From: BMS3ABIN04 sp964553325 | Lineage (GTDB): Bacteria; Bacteroidota; Ignavibacteria; Ignavibacteriales; Melioribacteraceae | Assembly (NCBI GenBank): GCA_964553325.1 | Contig: CAZKKI010000014.1 | Coordinates: 8,812-72,811, forward strand | Reading direction: 5' to 3' | Length of the DNA stretch: 64,000 nucleotides | In this document: in pieces, positions 1-8,613 of the stretch | How the letters are laid out: the number at the start of each line of letters is the position of its first letter | Position numbering within the stretch: the stretch's first letter is position 1 | Program-made: the position numbers and the translations under genes | The notes under the pieces: generated by a model | The model's database searches: none | What the model saw: only the letters and a program-made list of their open reading frames with translations | Told to the model about the DNA's origin: nothing

Positions 1-527
1 ACCAAACAATATGCTCCTTCAATTTGTCTCAACGCATCTAAAATTTGCTCTTCTTGTTTTTCCTTCCTACTTCTTGCAATGAGGTGTAAGATTACTTCCG
101 TATCGCTAGTGGTTTGAAATATGGCTCCGTCTTCTACCAAACTTTTTCTTAACAACTTGGCGTTAGTTAAATTTCCGTTGTGTGCAACCGCCAAATTCCC
201 CATTCTGTAATTCACTACAAACGGTTGAATGTTTTTTTTTGATGCGGAAGCGCCTGTCGTCGAATAACGATTGTGACCGATTGCAGCTTTTCCGGTGAGT
301 TCCTCGCTCAGAATTTCCGGTTTATTAAAAACATCCGCTACAAGTCCGATTCCCTTGTGAATGTTAAAAACCGGCTTGCCGTTGTTTTCACTCGAGCTAA
401 CTATTCCTGCCGCTTCTTGACCTCTGTGTTGAAGTGCATGGAGACCGTAATAAGTATAAATAGCGGGATTTTCAATTCCTTGAATGCCGAATATTCCGCA
501 GTGGCATTTTGGTTTATCTGAATTCAA
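1..527 (-). CDS. purF: Amidophosphoribosyltransferase, N-terminal part (3' end outside window)
   Basis: First committed enzyme of purine synthesis: transfers ammonia from glutamine to PRPP. The visible 175 residues are the N-terminal nucleophile glutamine amidohydrolase domain. Motifs seen are CGIFGIQG around the catalytic cysteine, LQHRGQEAAGI, the block GHNRYST, and AHNGNL. No ATG lies in frame before the catalytic Cys; the frame is closed by a TAG further upstream and the only ordinary initiator is a TTG at 527. It gives a nine-residue leader (MNSDKPKCH) before Cys10, as expected for PurF proteins whose propeptide is cut off to expose the Cys. A weak purine-rich stretch (TGGAAA) precedes the TTG. 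The frame stays open to the window edge. Function is sure; the exact start is inferred. Confidence 0.93.
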   Translation of the reverse strand, partial: MNSDKPKCHCGIFGIQGIENPAIYTYYGLHALQHRGQEAAGIVSSSENNGKPVFNIHKGIGLVADVFNKPEILSEELTGKAAIGHNRYSTTGASASKKNIQPFVVNYRMGNLAVAHNGNLTNAKLLRKSLVEDGAIFQTTSDTEVILHLIARSRKEKQEEQILDALRQIEGAYCL

Positions 528-617
528 ATTATTTCCAGCAATTAAAATTAAAGACTACCCCTCAATAAAATTTGAGAAAAACCGGTTATTTAAATATTGA
601 AAGGAAAGAAAAATTTG

Positions 618-692
618 TCGGAACGGCGGGATTTGAACCCGCGACCACTTGACCCCCAGTCAAGTACGCTAACCGGACTGCGCCACGTTCCG
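618..692 (-). tRNA. tRNA-Pro (anticodon GGG)
   Basis: On the minus strand the sequence folds as a full cloverleaf: acceptor CGGAACG pairs with CGTTCCG, the anticodon arm is CTTGA-CTGGGGG-TCAAG with anticodon GGG, and the T arm contains GGTTCAAATCC. The discriminator base is A at 618 and the 3' CCA is not encoded (ACAA follows). It starts five bases after the stop codon of the MerR-type gene on the same strand, so the two may be co-transcribed. Confidence 0.96.
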
Positions 693-697
693 AACAA

Positions 698-1078
698 TTA
701 TAATTTAGAACGTAAATTTACTAAAAAATCTCGTATTTCCTCAAGGTCTCTTTTAAGTGACCGTACTTGATTTTTGGAAAGTGAAGGTTTGCTTTTGGAG
801 GAAGTTTTTTTATTTGTTTTTGCCACACCGTTTTCCGGGTCGGCTAATATTTTTTTCGCTCCTTCTATGGTATACTTCTCTTCGCGAAGAAGCTTTTTGA
901 TAAGCAGAATCAACTTAATATCGGCGTTGGTATAAATTCTATTGCCGGCTCTGTTTTTAGATGGTTTAAGTTGATCGAACTCCGTTTCCCAATAGCGAAG
1001 AATATATTGCTCAAGCCCCGTAAGCTTACTTACTTCACTAATGGAGTAATATAATTTTTTTAATCCGAAATCTTTCAT
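698..1078 (-). CDS. MerR-family transcriptional regulator
   Basis: A 126-residue DNA-binding protein. Residues 9-75 form a MerR winged helix-turn-helix: YYSISEVSKLTGL, then YILRYWETEF and NRIYTNADIKLI, matching the family pattern (helix-turn-helix followed by an R-x-Y wing). The C-terminal half is short, lysine- and serine-rich, with a likely dimerisation helix at the end (SLKRDLEEIRDFLVNLR); no cysteine metal site or drug-binding domain is present, so an effector cannot be named. This short HTH-only type is common in Bacteroidota. It stands alone upstream of tRNA-Pro. Confidence 0.85.
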   Translation of the reverse strand: MKDFGLKKLYYSISEVSKLTGLEQYILRYWETEFDQLKPSKNRAGNRIYTNADIKLILLIKKLLREEKYTIEGAKKILADPENGVAKTNKKTSSKSKPSLSKNQVRSLKRDLEEIRDFLVNLRSKL

Positions 1079-1248
1079 AACTACTCTTATTAATTACTTT
1101 AACGAAATTAATTAATTCATTATAAAATATCAAGTTCTACGAATCTCTTAAATTTTTTTCTAAATTATGAGGATTAGATTACTAAACGGAAATATATTTA
1201 TTTTTTATAAGAATGATGTGATTTCAAACAACCGATGGTATATACGGA

Positions 1249-1680
1249 TTATTTATTTAGAAGTTTTTTGATAAGATAAACTGCGGCCAGATAACTAAGT
1301 TCTTTAAATCCCGAAATATAACCCGTGCAAACACTTGCCGTTATCGAGGTTCTTCTGAATTCTTCCCTGCTCGCCAAATTTGAGAGATGAACTTCGATCT
1401 TGGGGAATTCTACTAATTCCAATGCATCTCTTATTGCAACCGATGTATGTGAATAACCGCCGGGATTAATTATAAGTCCGTCCGTACCGGAATTTCTTGC
1501 GTTTTGAATTTTTTCTATAATTTCCCCTTCCAAATTACTTTGAAAATACTCAAAGTCCATTTCGGGAAATTCTTCCGATAATTTATCGTGAATATCGGAT
1601 AACGTTAAATTTCCGTATTGAGTTTTATCCCTTTCGCCAAGCAAATTTAAATTAGGACCGTTAATAATTAAAATTTTCAT
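1249..1680 (-). CDS. aroQ: 3-dehydroquinate dehydratase, type II
   Basis: Third step of the shikimate pathway, cytoplasmic. At 143 residues it has the normal type II length. The N-terminus ILIINGPNLNLLGERDKTQYG is the family signature and contains the catalytic Tyr (QYGN). Also seen are the substrate loop NPGGYSHTSVAI, EVHLSNL with the catalytic His, and REEFRRTS with the anion-binding Arg. It starts two bases after the stop of the upstream 89-residue gene, so the two form an operon, probably driven by the promoter box at 1993-2000. Confidence 0.95.
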   Translation of the reverse strand: MKILIINGPNLNLLGERDKTQYGNLTLSDIHDKLSEEFPEMDFEYFQSNLEGEIIEKIQNARNSGTDGLIINPGGYSHTSVAIRDALELVEFPKIEVHLSNLASREEFRRTSITASVCTGYISGFKELSYLAAVYLIKKLLNK

Positions 1681-1682
1681 AT

Positions 1683-1952
1683 TTACATTTCCGCCATTTC
1701 TTCAATTACTTCCCTAAGTTTCGGCGTTAAATAAATGTCTTCAACACCAAGTTCTTTTAATGCTTGCGAAAGGATAATCACCTTTCTTTGCAATGTAGCT
1801 AATTTGTTAATTACAATTACTTTGTTTTCCTTCACAAGACAATAACCGCCCTTAAAATCCCCTCTTTCAAATCTGACTTTTGCTCCCATCTGCGTGGCAA
1901 CGGATTTTAAATCATTTAAAATCGTCTCGAATTCTTTTTCCTTAATTTTCAT
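1683..1952 (-). CDS. Small conserved protein of unknown function
   Basis: An 89-residue soluble, charged protein upstream of and nearly touching aroQ. The order is an N-terminal helix, a short strand region (VRFERGDFKGGYCLVKENK, VIVINK), then helices ending in EDIYLTPKLREVIEEM. No signal peptide or membrane segment. I recognise the style as a short conserved Bacteroidota/Ignavibacteria protein but cannot assign a function. The coupling to aroQ is the only functional hint. Confidence 0.75.
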   Translation of the reverse strand: MKIKEKEFETILNDLKSVATQMGAKVRFERGDFKGGYCLVKENKVIVINKLATLQRKVIILSQALKELGVEDIYLTPKLREVIEEMAEM

Positions 1953-1992
1953 TAAATTACGATTTTATTTTGAACGGTACATTTAATTTGTG

Positions 1993-2000
1993 CAAATATA
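1993..2000 (-). promoter_or_regulatory. Bacteroidota-type -7 promoter box
   Basis: Minus-strand TATATTTG matches the TAnnTTTG consensus of the Bacteroidota housekeeping sigma factor. It lies 41 bases upstream of the 89-residue gene and so probably serves that gene and aroQ. A clear -33 TTTG partner was not seen. Confidence 0.5.
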
Positions 2001-2025
2001 TAAAATAAATACGGAATAAAACAGA

Positions 2026-2976
2026 ATGCCCGGAACAGAAAAAATAGCTTCCATCGACATCGGTTCGAATACAGTCTTATTGCTTATTGCCGAAACGGAT
2101 ATGTCCAATTACAAAATTAAAACGATTGCCAATTTTTACGAAATGCCGCGCATCAGCAAAGACTTGAAAAAAACGGGTGTTATCAGCAGAGAAAGAAAAG
2201 AAAAATTGTTTGAGGTTTTGGAAAAATATAAACGGAAAATTGCAGAACATAATTGCGATAAAATTTTAGTCTCGGCTACAAATGCTTTCAGAATTGCAAA
2301 AAATGCAAATGAAATAGTATCGGAAATAAAAAACAAATTCGGCTTCGATGTAAATATACTTTCCGGAGATGAAGAAGCTAAATTCTCTTTCTTGGGTGCA
2401 ACATTCGAATTTGAGCTCGATCAAAATGCTCTTGTAATAGATATCGGTGGTGGGAGCACGGAAGTAATTTATGGGAGCAACGAAAACATTCTTTTTAAAA
2501 GGAGTTTCGGCTTCGGTGTTGTAAGTTTGACCGAAAAATTTATAACAGGTTATCCCGTATCCGAAAATGAAATCCGAAAAATTTCGGAATATGTAAAAGA
2601 AAATTTCGAAAATTTAACATCCGTAATTCCCTTTTCCCTCTTTTCCATTGCGGTTGCCGGCACTCCTACAACACTTTCATGTATAAAACAAAATTTGAAA
2701 ACATATGATGAAAATAAAGTTGAAAAATCGATTTTAACTGCAGATGATTTGAGAATGTTATTATCAAAACTTAAAGTTTTAACACCGGCTGAAGTTAAAA
2801 CTAATTTTGGAAGTGTTGTTGCGGGTCGAGAAGATGTTTTGCTGACCGGAACCTTAATTCTAGCTTCTTTAACCGACGTATTGAAAATCGAAAAATTTCA
2901 CGTTTCCGGTAAAGGTATCCGTTACGGCGCAATAGTCGATTATCTCCAAAGACAAACAACAACTCAAAATTCTTAG
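2026..2976 (+). CDS. Ppx/GppA family phosphatase
   Basis: Exopolyphosphatase/guanosine pentaphosphate phosphatase family of the actin-like ATPase fold. The 316-residue length is that of the short form with only the two-lobed catalytic domain. The phosphate-1 loop IASIDIGSNTVLLLIAE is at residues 7-23 and the phosphate-2 loop LVIDIGGGSTEVIYG at about 135-150; GDEEAKFSFLGA between them carries the catalytic glutamate region. It would hydrolyse polyphosphate or pppGpp; which substrate cannot be decided from sequence. It is transcribed away from the aroQ operon, with a shared 73-base intergenic region. Confidence 0.9.
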   Translation: MPGTEKIASIDIGSNTVLLLIAETDMSNYKIKTIANFYEMPRISKDLKKTGVISRERKEKLFEVLEKYKRKIAEHNCDKILVSATNAFRIAKNANEIVSEIKNKFGFDVNILSGDEEAKFSFLGATFEFELDQNALVIDIGGGSTEVIYGSNENILFKRSFGFGVVSLTEKFITGYPVSENEIRKISEYVKENFENLTSVIPFSLFSIAVAGTPTTLSCIKQNLKTYDENKVEKSILTADDLRMLLSKLKVLTPAEVKTNFGSVVAGREDVLLTGTLILASLTDVLKIEKFHVSGKGIRYGAIVDYLQRQTTTQNS

Positions 2977-3079
2977 TGAAATTAATATAATTTTTATAGA
3001 TATTACGAAATTAATATTTCACTGTTAGTAAGATACAGAGACAACTCTTCATAATCTCGCATTTTAGCAAGGAGAATAT

Positions 3080-4444
3080 ATGGCGAAAGTTGCACGCGAA
3101 CAATGGAGTTCGAAATTAGGATTTATTCTTGCCGCTGCCGGTTCTGCTGTCGGTTTGGGAAATATTTGGAAATTCCCTTACGTAGCCGGGGAAAACGGCG
3201 GGGCGGCTTTCATTCTGCTCTATTTATTATGTATTGCCATCATTGCCTTACCAGTTCTTTTAGCCGAAATTTTAATAGGTAGAACAACGCAAAGAAATCC
3301 CGTCGGTGCGTTCAAACAATTAAGCGGAAAACCGTTTTGGGTAGCTGTTGGCGGAATGGGAATACTTGCCGGTTTTATGATTCTATCATTTTACGCCGTT
3401 GTTTCCGGTTGGTCGCTCGGCTATATTCTCGAAGCAATCGCCGGAAAGTTTTACGAATTCAACGAAGTGGGGTCTTCCGGTGCTCATTTTACCGACTTAA
3501 CCCAAAATGTTGCATGGAACGTAGGTTATTTCGCTACTTTTATGGCTTTAACTATGTTGATTGTTTATTTCGGCGTACAGAAAGGAATTGAACGCGGCAG
3601 CAAAATTATGATGCCTTTACTATTTGTTTTATTAATAATTTTGATGATTCGAGGTTTAACTTTAGACGGTGCCGAAAAAGGAATAGATTTTTTGTTTAAC
3701 CCCGACTGGTCTGTTATTACTGGTAAAACGGTTCTTGTTGCCTTGGGTCAAGCCTTTTTTACACTTAGCCTTGGAATGGGCGCAATGCTAACATACGGAA
3801 GTTATATGTCCAAAAAAGATAGCATTCCCGTCTCGGCAGTCGAAATTATAATTCTCGATACGCTTGTAGCATTGATTTCCGGAGTTGTTATATTTACCGC
3901 GGTTTTTGCTACCGGCGAAAGTCCGAATGTAGGTCCCGGTTTAATCTTTCATACGTTACCAATTGTATTCACAAAAATGCCCGGCGGCATATTTTTCGCC
4001 GTTTTATTCTTCATCCTTTTATCCATTGCGGCTTTAACTTCGGCTATTTCCCTTTTAGAAGTTGTTGTTGCATATTTTGTGGACGATAAAAATTGGCCGA
4101 GACATAAAGCGGTTATCGTTTTCGGGTTTTTCACTTTTCTTTTGGGAATACCCAGCGCACTCTCGTTTAACATTTTAGCCGATTTTAAAATTTTCGGCTT
4201 AACTTTCTTCGGATTAATGGATTATATTTCTTCGAATGTACTTTTACCGTTAGGCGGTTTGCTTATTTCTATTTTCGTAGGTTGGGTTTGGGGATTCGAT
4301 GAAGCAATACCCAATTTAAAACAAGGCGCCGAAAAACTTTTCGAAAGTTATCCTTGGATGCTGTTGTTATGGAAAATTTTCATAAGATATTTTGCACCGG
4401 TATTAATTTTTATGGTGTTACTTAACGCACTTGGTATAATCTAA
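3080..4444 (+). CDS. Sodium-dependent transporter, NSS (LeuT-like) family
   Basis: An inner-membrane Na+-coupled symporter of the neurotransmitter:sodium symporter family, expected to take up amino acids. The signature AGSAVGLGNIWKFPYV in the first transmembrane segment forms the unwound substrate and Na+ site of LeuT-type proteins. About eleven to twelve hydrophobic helices fill the 454 residues. A strong ribosome site (AAGGAG) precedes the ATG. The AGCS transporter follows 25 bases downstream, so two sodium-coupled amino-acid importers sit in one operon. The precise substrate cannot be read. Confidence 0.92.
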   Translation: MAKVAREQWSSKLGFILAAAGSAVGLGNIWKFPYVAGENGGAAFILLYLLCIAIIALPVLLAEILIGRTTQRNPVGAFKQLSGKPFWVAVGGMGILAGFMILSFYAVVSGWSLGYILEAIAGKFYEFNEVGSSGAHFTDLTQNVAWNVGYFATFMALTMLIVYFGVQKGIERGSKIMMPLLFVLLIILMIRGLTLDGAEKGIDFLFNPDWSVITGKTVLVALGQAFFTLSLGMGAMLTYGSYMSKKDSIPVSAVEIIILDTLVALISGVVIFTAVFATGESPNVGPGLIFHTLPIVFTKMPGGIFFAVLFFILLSIAALTSAISLLEVVVAYFVDDKNWPRHKAVIVFGFFTFLLGIPSALSFNILADFKIFGLTFFGLMDYISSNVLLPLGGLLISIFVGWVWGFDEAIPNLKQGAEKLFESYPWMLLLWKIFIRYFAPVLIFMVLLNALGII

Positions 4445-4469
4445 ATTATTAACAAAAATATAGTTGCTT

Positions 4470-6065
4470 ATGTCCAGAAAAACACTTGCCGGAATAATTT
4501 TATTTATCATTGCCATCATATTATACAAATGGGGCGTATCGTTTTTCGAAGCGATATGGAGTTTCCCGGGAAACTTTGAGGTATTCCAAAATTTTCCGAG
4601 TAAAGAAACTCCCATCGGTTCCATACCTTTGATGGTGATAGCTTTAGTCGGTACCGGAATTTACGTAACATTTAAACTCGGTTTCCCGCAAATAAGGTAC
4701 TTATGGCACGGCATTAAAGTTACCGCCGGAGTTTATGACAACCCGGAAGACGAAGGCGATTTGAATCACTTCAGAGCCTTATCAACCGCTCTTTCGGCAA
4801 CAGTGGGAATAGGAAACATTGCCGGTGTTGCCACGGCGTTGTATTACGGCGGACCCGGAGCATTATTCTGGATGTGGGTTACGGCTTTCTTCGGCACGAC
4901 TTTGAAATATGCGGAAAGTACGCTTGCCTTGAAATACAGAGATTTCGATCCGGACGGTCATACCGCCGGAGGTCCGATGTACACAATCGAAAAGGGACTT
5001 GGCGTTAAATGGCGTTGGTTGGCCGTATCGTTTGCGATTTTTGCGGTAATTTGCTCTTTTGCCACCGGTAATGCAATTCAGTCCTTTACGGTATCCGATC
5101 AAATTTATTCCGAAGTCGCCCAAATTGTAGGAACCGACCACTTCCTCACTGTTAAGCATTACATCTTTGAAGGGTTCAGTGTTTCCATCGAACAAGTGAT
5201 AAACGGTATTATTTTGTCTTTTATAGTCGGATTGGTAATCATAGGCGGGATTAAAAGAATCGGGAAAGTTACGGGTTTCTTGGCTCCGTTCATGGCAATT
5301 ATTTACGTATTTTCAACCGCTTTAATATTATTGGGAAATTTTGATAAACTTGGCGAAAGCTTCAGTCTTATTTTTGAAATGGCTTTTAATCCTCCTTCAC
5401 AAATAGCGGGAGTTGGAGGCGGTACTTTCTTAATTATGTTGAATACAATGTTGTGGGGCGTTAAACGCGGTCTGTATTCGAACGAAGCGGGACAAGGTAG
5501 CGCAGCAATTGCCCACTCGACGGCTAAAACAAAATATGCCGTGCGGGAAGGTTCCGTTGCTATGCTTGGTCCCTTCATCGATACAATAATAATATGTTCG
5601 CTTACCGGACTGGTTATCATTTCAACAGATTCATGGCAACACACAGAATTTTTCGTTAAGCATATTGATCCGAATTTTACCGGCGAATTAATGAACAGCA
5701 GTTTGTTAACTTCCTATGCATTCAAAAAAGGATTAAGCTGGTTGTTCGGTTACGGTGATAAAATCGTTACTATTTCGGTGTTGTTATTTGCAATTTCGAC
5801 GGCTATAAGTTGGTCGTTTTACGGAGACAGAGCCACCGATTATTTATTCGGTCCTAAGGCAATTCTTCCGTACAAATGGATTTTTGTTCTATTTATTTTT
5901 ATCGGTGCAATAGCCGAGTTGGAATCGGTTTGGGGATTCGGCGATGCGGCGTTGGGATTTATGACGTTCCCGAATCTCATAGCGATAATTTTGTTATCGT
6001 CCAAACTGAAAAAGATGACGAAAGAATATTTTTCAATCGATCATCCGGTTTATCGTAAGAAATAA
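4470..6065 (+). CDS. Alanine/glycine:cation symporter (AGCS family)
   Basis: Sodium- or proton-coupled uptake of alanine or glycine across the inner membrane. Family motifs are visible: SATVGIGNIAGVATALYYGGPGA near residues 110-130, KYAESTLA, HTAGGPMYTIEKGLG, and GLYSNEAGQGSAAIAHS. About eleven membrane helices; 531 residues, normal for the family. The chosen start is the ATG at 4470; a TTG two codons earlier is also in frame but has no better ribosome site. Lies between the NSS transporter and the phosphofructokinase in a plus-strand run. Confidence 0.93.
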   Translation: MSRKTLAGIILFIIAIILYKWGVSFFEAIWSFPGNFEVFQNFPSKETPIGSIPLMVIALVGTGIYVTFKLGFPQIRYLWHGIKVTAGVYDNPEDEGDLNHFRALSTALSATVGIGNIAGVATALYYGGPGALFWMWVTAFFGTTLKYAESTLALKYRDFDPDGHTAGGPMYTIEKGLGVKWRWLAVSFAIFAVICSFATGNAIQSFTVSDQIYSEVAQIVGTDHFLTVKHYIFEGFSVSIEQVINGIILSFIVGLVIIGGIKRIGKVTGFLAPFMAIIYVFSTALILLGNFDKLGESFSLIFEMAFNPPSQIAGVGGGTFLIMLNTMLWGVKRGLYSNEAGQGSAAIAHSTAKTKYAVREGSVAMLGPFIDTIIICSLTGLVIISTDSWQHTEFFVKHIDPNFTGELMNSSLLTSYAFKKGLSWLFGYGDKIVTISVLLFAISTAISWSFYGDRATDYLFGPKAILPYKWIFVLFIFIGAIAELESVWGFGDAALGFMTFPNLIAIILLSSKLKKMTKEYFSIDHPVYRKK

Positions 6066-6128
6066 TTTGGTATTTTTACATAATGAATTTATTTATTGTT
6101 ATCAATCCAGAATATGTGAGGTAGTGAA

Positions 6129-7331
6129 ATGGCAAACATCAATAAAATCAAAGGTGTAATTGGAATTTTAACCGGAGGCGGAGACGTTCCCGGACTAAAT
6201 CCCGCTATTCGTGCTATTACAATACGTGCGTTACGGGAAGGATTCAAGGTTATCGGAATAAGACGCGGTTGGGGCGGAATGATCGATATCGTACGCGATG
6301 AAAAATTCGACAACAGCAACAATTTCACGGTTCTTTCCGAAGAAATAGTTAACCGCGCCGGGCGTACAGGTGGAACTTTTCTTCATTCTTCTAGAACCAG
6401 ACCGAGCCACGTTCCCAAACCGAACGTACCCGAACATTTAACAGATACTTACACGGACGAAATAAACGATTTAACTCCGGAAGTTCTAAAAAATCTGGAA
6501 TTCCTCGGTATCGATCATCTGATTCCCATTGGCGGTGACGATACTTTAAGTTACGCCGTCCGTTTGCATAACGAAGGCGTAAACGTTGTTGCAATCCCCA
6601 AAACAATGGATAACGACGTACCCGGAACGGATTACTGCATTGGTTTCAGTACTTGCGTTACCAGAACAATCGAATTGACTCACAGTCTAAGAACCACCGC
6701 CGGTTCGCACGAAAGGTTTTTAGTTATTGAAGTATTCGGACGTTATGCCGGTTTTACCGCTCTACTTCCCACGATGGCCGGTGCGGCTAACCGTTGTGTT
6801 ATTCCCGAATACAAATTCGATATGGAACGGTTAACCGAATTACTTGTTGCCGATCGGTATACAAATCCAAGTAAATATTCCGTTGTGTTGGTTTCCGAAG
6901 GTGCAATGTTCGAGGGCGCCGAAATGATTTTTGAAAACGAGGAAAAAGATATGTTCGGTCATAAAAAATTAGGCGGTATAGGTGATTTGGTATCGCGTAA
7001 ATTGAAAGAACTTTCACCAAAGTATAATAACGGCCGGCGTATTAATGTAATTAATCAACGGTTAGGTTATTTGGTCCGTTGCGGTAATCCCGATGCAATC
7101 GATTCAATCGTTCCGATGGCTTTCGGAAATTTGGCTCTCGATTTGATTTTAGAAAATTCCCACGGTCGCTTGGTAACTTTGAAAAACGGTCGTTACGATA
7201 ATCAACAAATTGAAGTTGTAACGAGTTTCAAGAAAAAAGTTGACGTGAGTAAATATTATAATACCGAAAGACTACGTCCGTTTTACAAAAGCTTTGAATC
7301 GAAACCGTTGTTTATTATGGCTAGTGATTAA
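6129..7331 (+). CDS. 6-phosphofructokinase, probably pyrophosphate-dependent
   Basis: Phosphorylates fructose 6-phosphate in glycolysis. Motifs in order: TGGGDVPGLNPAIRA (15-29), the nucleotide/PPi loop PIGGDDT (133-139), the catalytic PKTMDNDVPGTD (157-168), and the fructose-binding regions around RTTAGSHERFLVIEVFGR. In ATP-dependent PFKs the positions equivalent to E. coli Gly104 and Gly124 are glycine; here they are Asp138 (GGDD) and Lys158 (PKT), the pair known to mark PPi-dependent enzymes. A PPi enzyme would run reversibly and could serve gluconeogenesis. The 400-residue length suits the group of bacterial PPi/ATP PFKs. Last gene of the plus run, followed by a terminator. Confidence 0.9.
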   Translation: MANINKIKGVIGILTGGGDVPGLNPAIRAITIRALREGFKVIGIRRGWGGMIDIVRDEKFDNSNNFTVLSEEIVNRAGRTGGTFLHSSRTRPSHVPKPNVPEHLTDTYTDEINDLTPEVLKNLEFLGIDHLIPIGGDDTLSYAVRLHNEGVNVVAIPKTMDNDVPGTDYCIGFSTCVTRTIELTHSLRTTAGSHERFLVIEVFGRYAGFTALLPTMAGAANRCVIPEYKFDMERLTELLVADRYTNPSKYSVVLVSEGAMFEGAEMIFENEEKDMFGHKKLGGIGDLVSRKLKELSPKYNNGRRINVINQRLGYLVRCGNPDAIDSIVPMAFGNLALDLILENSHGRLVTLKNGRYDNQQIEVVTSFKKKVDVSKYYNTERLRPFYKSFESKPLFIMASD

Positions 7332-7342
7332 ACAAATATTAA

Positions 7343-7376
7343 AAAAAGCCCGTTATAACTAAATGACGGGCTTTTT
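7343..7376 (+). terminator. Bidirectional rho-independent terminator
   Basis: AAAAAGCCCGT pairs with ACGGGCTTTTT around a 12-base loop. The A/T tracts on both sides make it work for the PFK gene on the plus strand and for the converging ligase operon on the minus strand. Confidence 0.85.
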
Positions 7377-7420
7377 AATTTATCGTAAACCATTTCATTA
7401 AAAAATCCAACCGATACACA

Positions 7421-8599
7421 TTATTCGTGATAAACGATATTAGCTCCCACCCAAGTTTTGTTTTTGTTATAATCGACGCCTATCATTTTGCCCTTGCTTA
7501 CACGTAGTAAGTTGTTTACCAATTCAGGTTTTTCTTTTTCCCATAAAAACATCATGCGGATTTCAGCTTTTGCATATTCGTCGGGTGTTTTAATTACTGG
7601 TTCGTATTTCACCTTTTTTTGAAGAATAAAGTTTTCCTTGTTTTTTATCGAGTTTAAATCGTCATTCGAAATATCGATTTTTACGCCGGATCCGGCAAAC
7701 GAAAACAATGGTTTTAAAACATAATTTTCCAAATCATCGGGATATTCGGATAATTCGTCCAAATAAAAAGATTCGGGAGCATATCTACTTTTGATAAACG
7801 GTAAAATGTTTTTACTTATTTTAAAAAACCAATTCGGGTGACTTAACCATTTAACGTTTAATTCTTTATAAAAATCAAAGCTCGGTTTAATGTTGCTTCT
7901 TTCCAATTCATCGAAAATGACACGGTTGTAGATTTTTTCAATTCTGATTTCCCGCCCGTTTTTACGGTAATACAATTCATTTCCCTTTTGAATAATATCG
8001 CTTACGCAAACCGCTTTAATTCCGAGTTGTTCTTCGGCTATGTGGAAATCGATCCAAGTTTTTTGGTTAAACGGATCGATTTCAAGCAAAATTACATTTT
8101 CCGGATCTGTTGTTCCCAACATGGCCGATTTCAACCTTTCTATGTAAGATTCATAATTTAAACCGTGAAAATACGGAGTTAAATGCTCGGGAATTTCATA
8201 ATGCTTACGTAGTTTCTTATCCAAAAACGCTTGAAAATTATATAACGACGGAAAACCTTGTAATTCAATCAATTGAGGTAAAACCTTTCCGTTTTCATCT
8301 TTCGTTACCGCAAAATCAATTTGTAAAAAAAGCGGATGTTCGTCTTCACCGGGTACAAAATATTTTTGCGGTATAAGTTTGCGGTGTGTTTTTCCAAAAT
8401 CGATTTTATTAATTTCATCGGCAATTTCGTAAGCCGCTTGAACGAAAATACCGGTTAAATTCTTATCGAGAAACAACGGGGTTTCGCAAATTCTGAAATC
8501 GAGTTTTCTGTTAATTGTGTTTTGAATGTCACTTAAAAGAGCCGAGTATTTTTTTTCGGAGAATTGGGAATTAAAGTTTTCCCGGTATTCATTAACCAT
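7421..8599 (-). CDS. Circularly permuted ATP-grasp-like ligase
   Basis: A 392-residue soluble protein, last of a three-gene operon. Several segments resemble circularly permuted ATP-grasp / glutathionylspermidine synthase-like folds: LIELQGFPSLYNFQ (acidic substrate region), TWIDFHIAEEQLGIKAVCVSD, IEKIYNRVIFDEL, and YVLKPLFSFAGSGVKI, the last matching the glycine-rich ATP loop with its lysine; near the C-terminus KAEIRMMFLWE and NLLRVSKGKMIGVDYN fit the metal/ATP site. The assignment rests on these patterns, not on a match to a named enzyme. It would join a carboxylate to an amine using ATP. Substrate unknown. Fourteen bases separate it from the GCS2 gene. Confidence 0.65.
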   Translation of the reverse strand: MVNEYRENFNSQFSEKKYSALLSDIQNTINRKLDFRICETPLFLDKNLTGIFVQAAYEIADEINKIDFGKTHRKLIPQKYFVPGEDEHPLFLQIDFAVTKDENGKVLPQLIELQGFPSLYNFQAFLDKKLRKHYEIPEHLTPYFHGLNYESYIERLKSAMLGTTDPENVILLEIDPFNQKTWIDFHIAEEQLGIKAVCVSDIIQKGNELYYRKNGREIRIEKIYNRVIFDELERSNIKPSFDFYKELNVKWLSHPNWFFKISKNILPFIKSRYAPESFYLDELSEYPDDLENYVLKPLFSFAGSGVKIDISNDDLNSIKNKENFILQKKVKYEPVIKTPDEYAKAEIRMMFLWEKEKPELVNNLLRVSKGKMIGVDYNKNKTWVGANIVYHE

Positions 8600-8613
8600 A
8601 ATAGAAATATTTC

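Noticed and set aside
2977..3079. Terminator between the Ppx-like gene and the NSS transporter
   Set aside because: GTGAAAT/ATTTCAC can pair, but the loop is over 30 bases and AT-rich with no T-run; too weak to call.
4464..4469. TTG start for the alanine/glycine symporter
   Set aside because: It only adds two residues and has no better ribosome site than the ATG at 4470.
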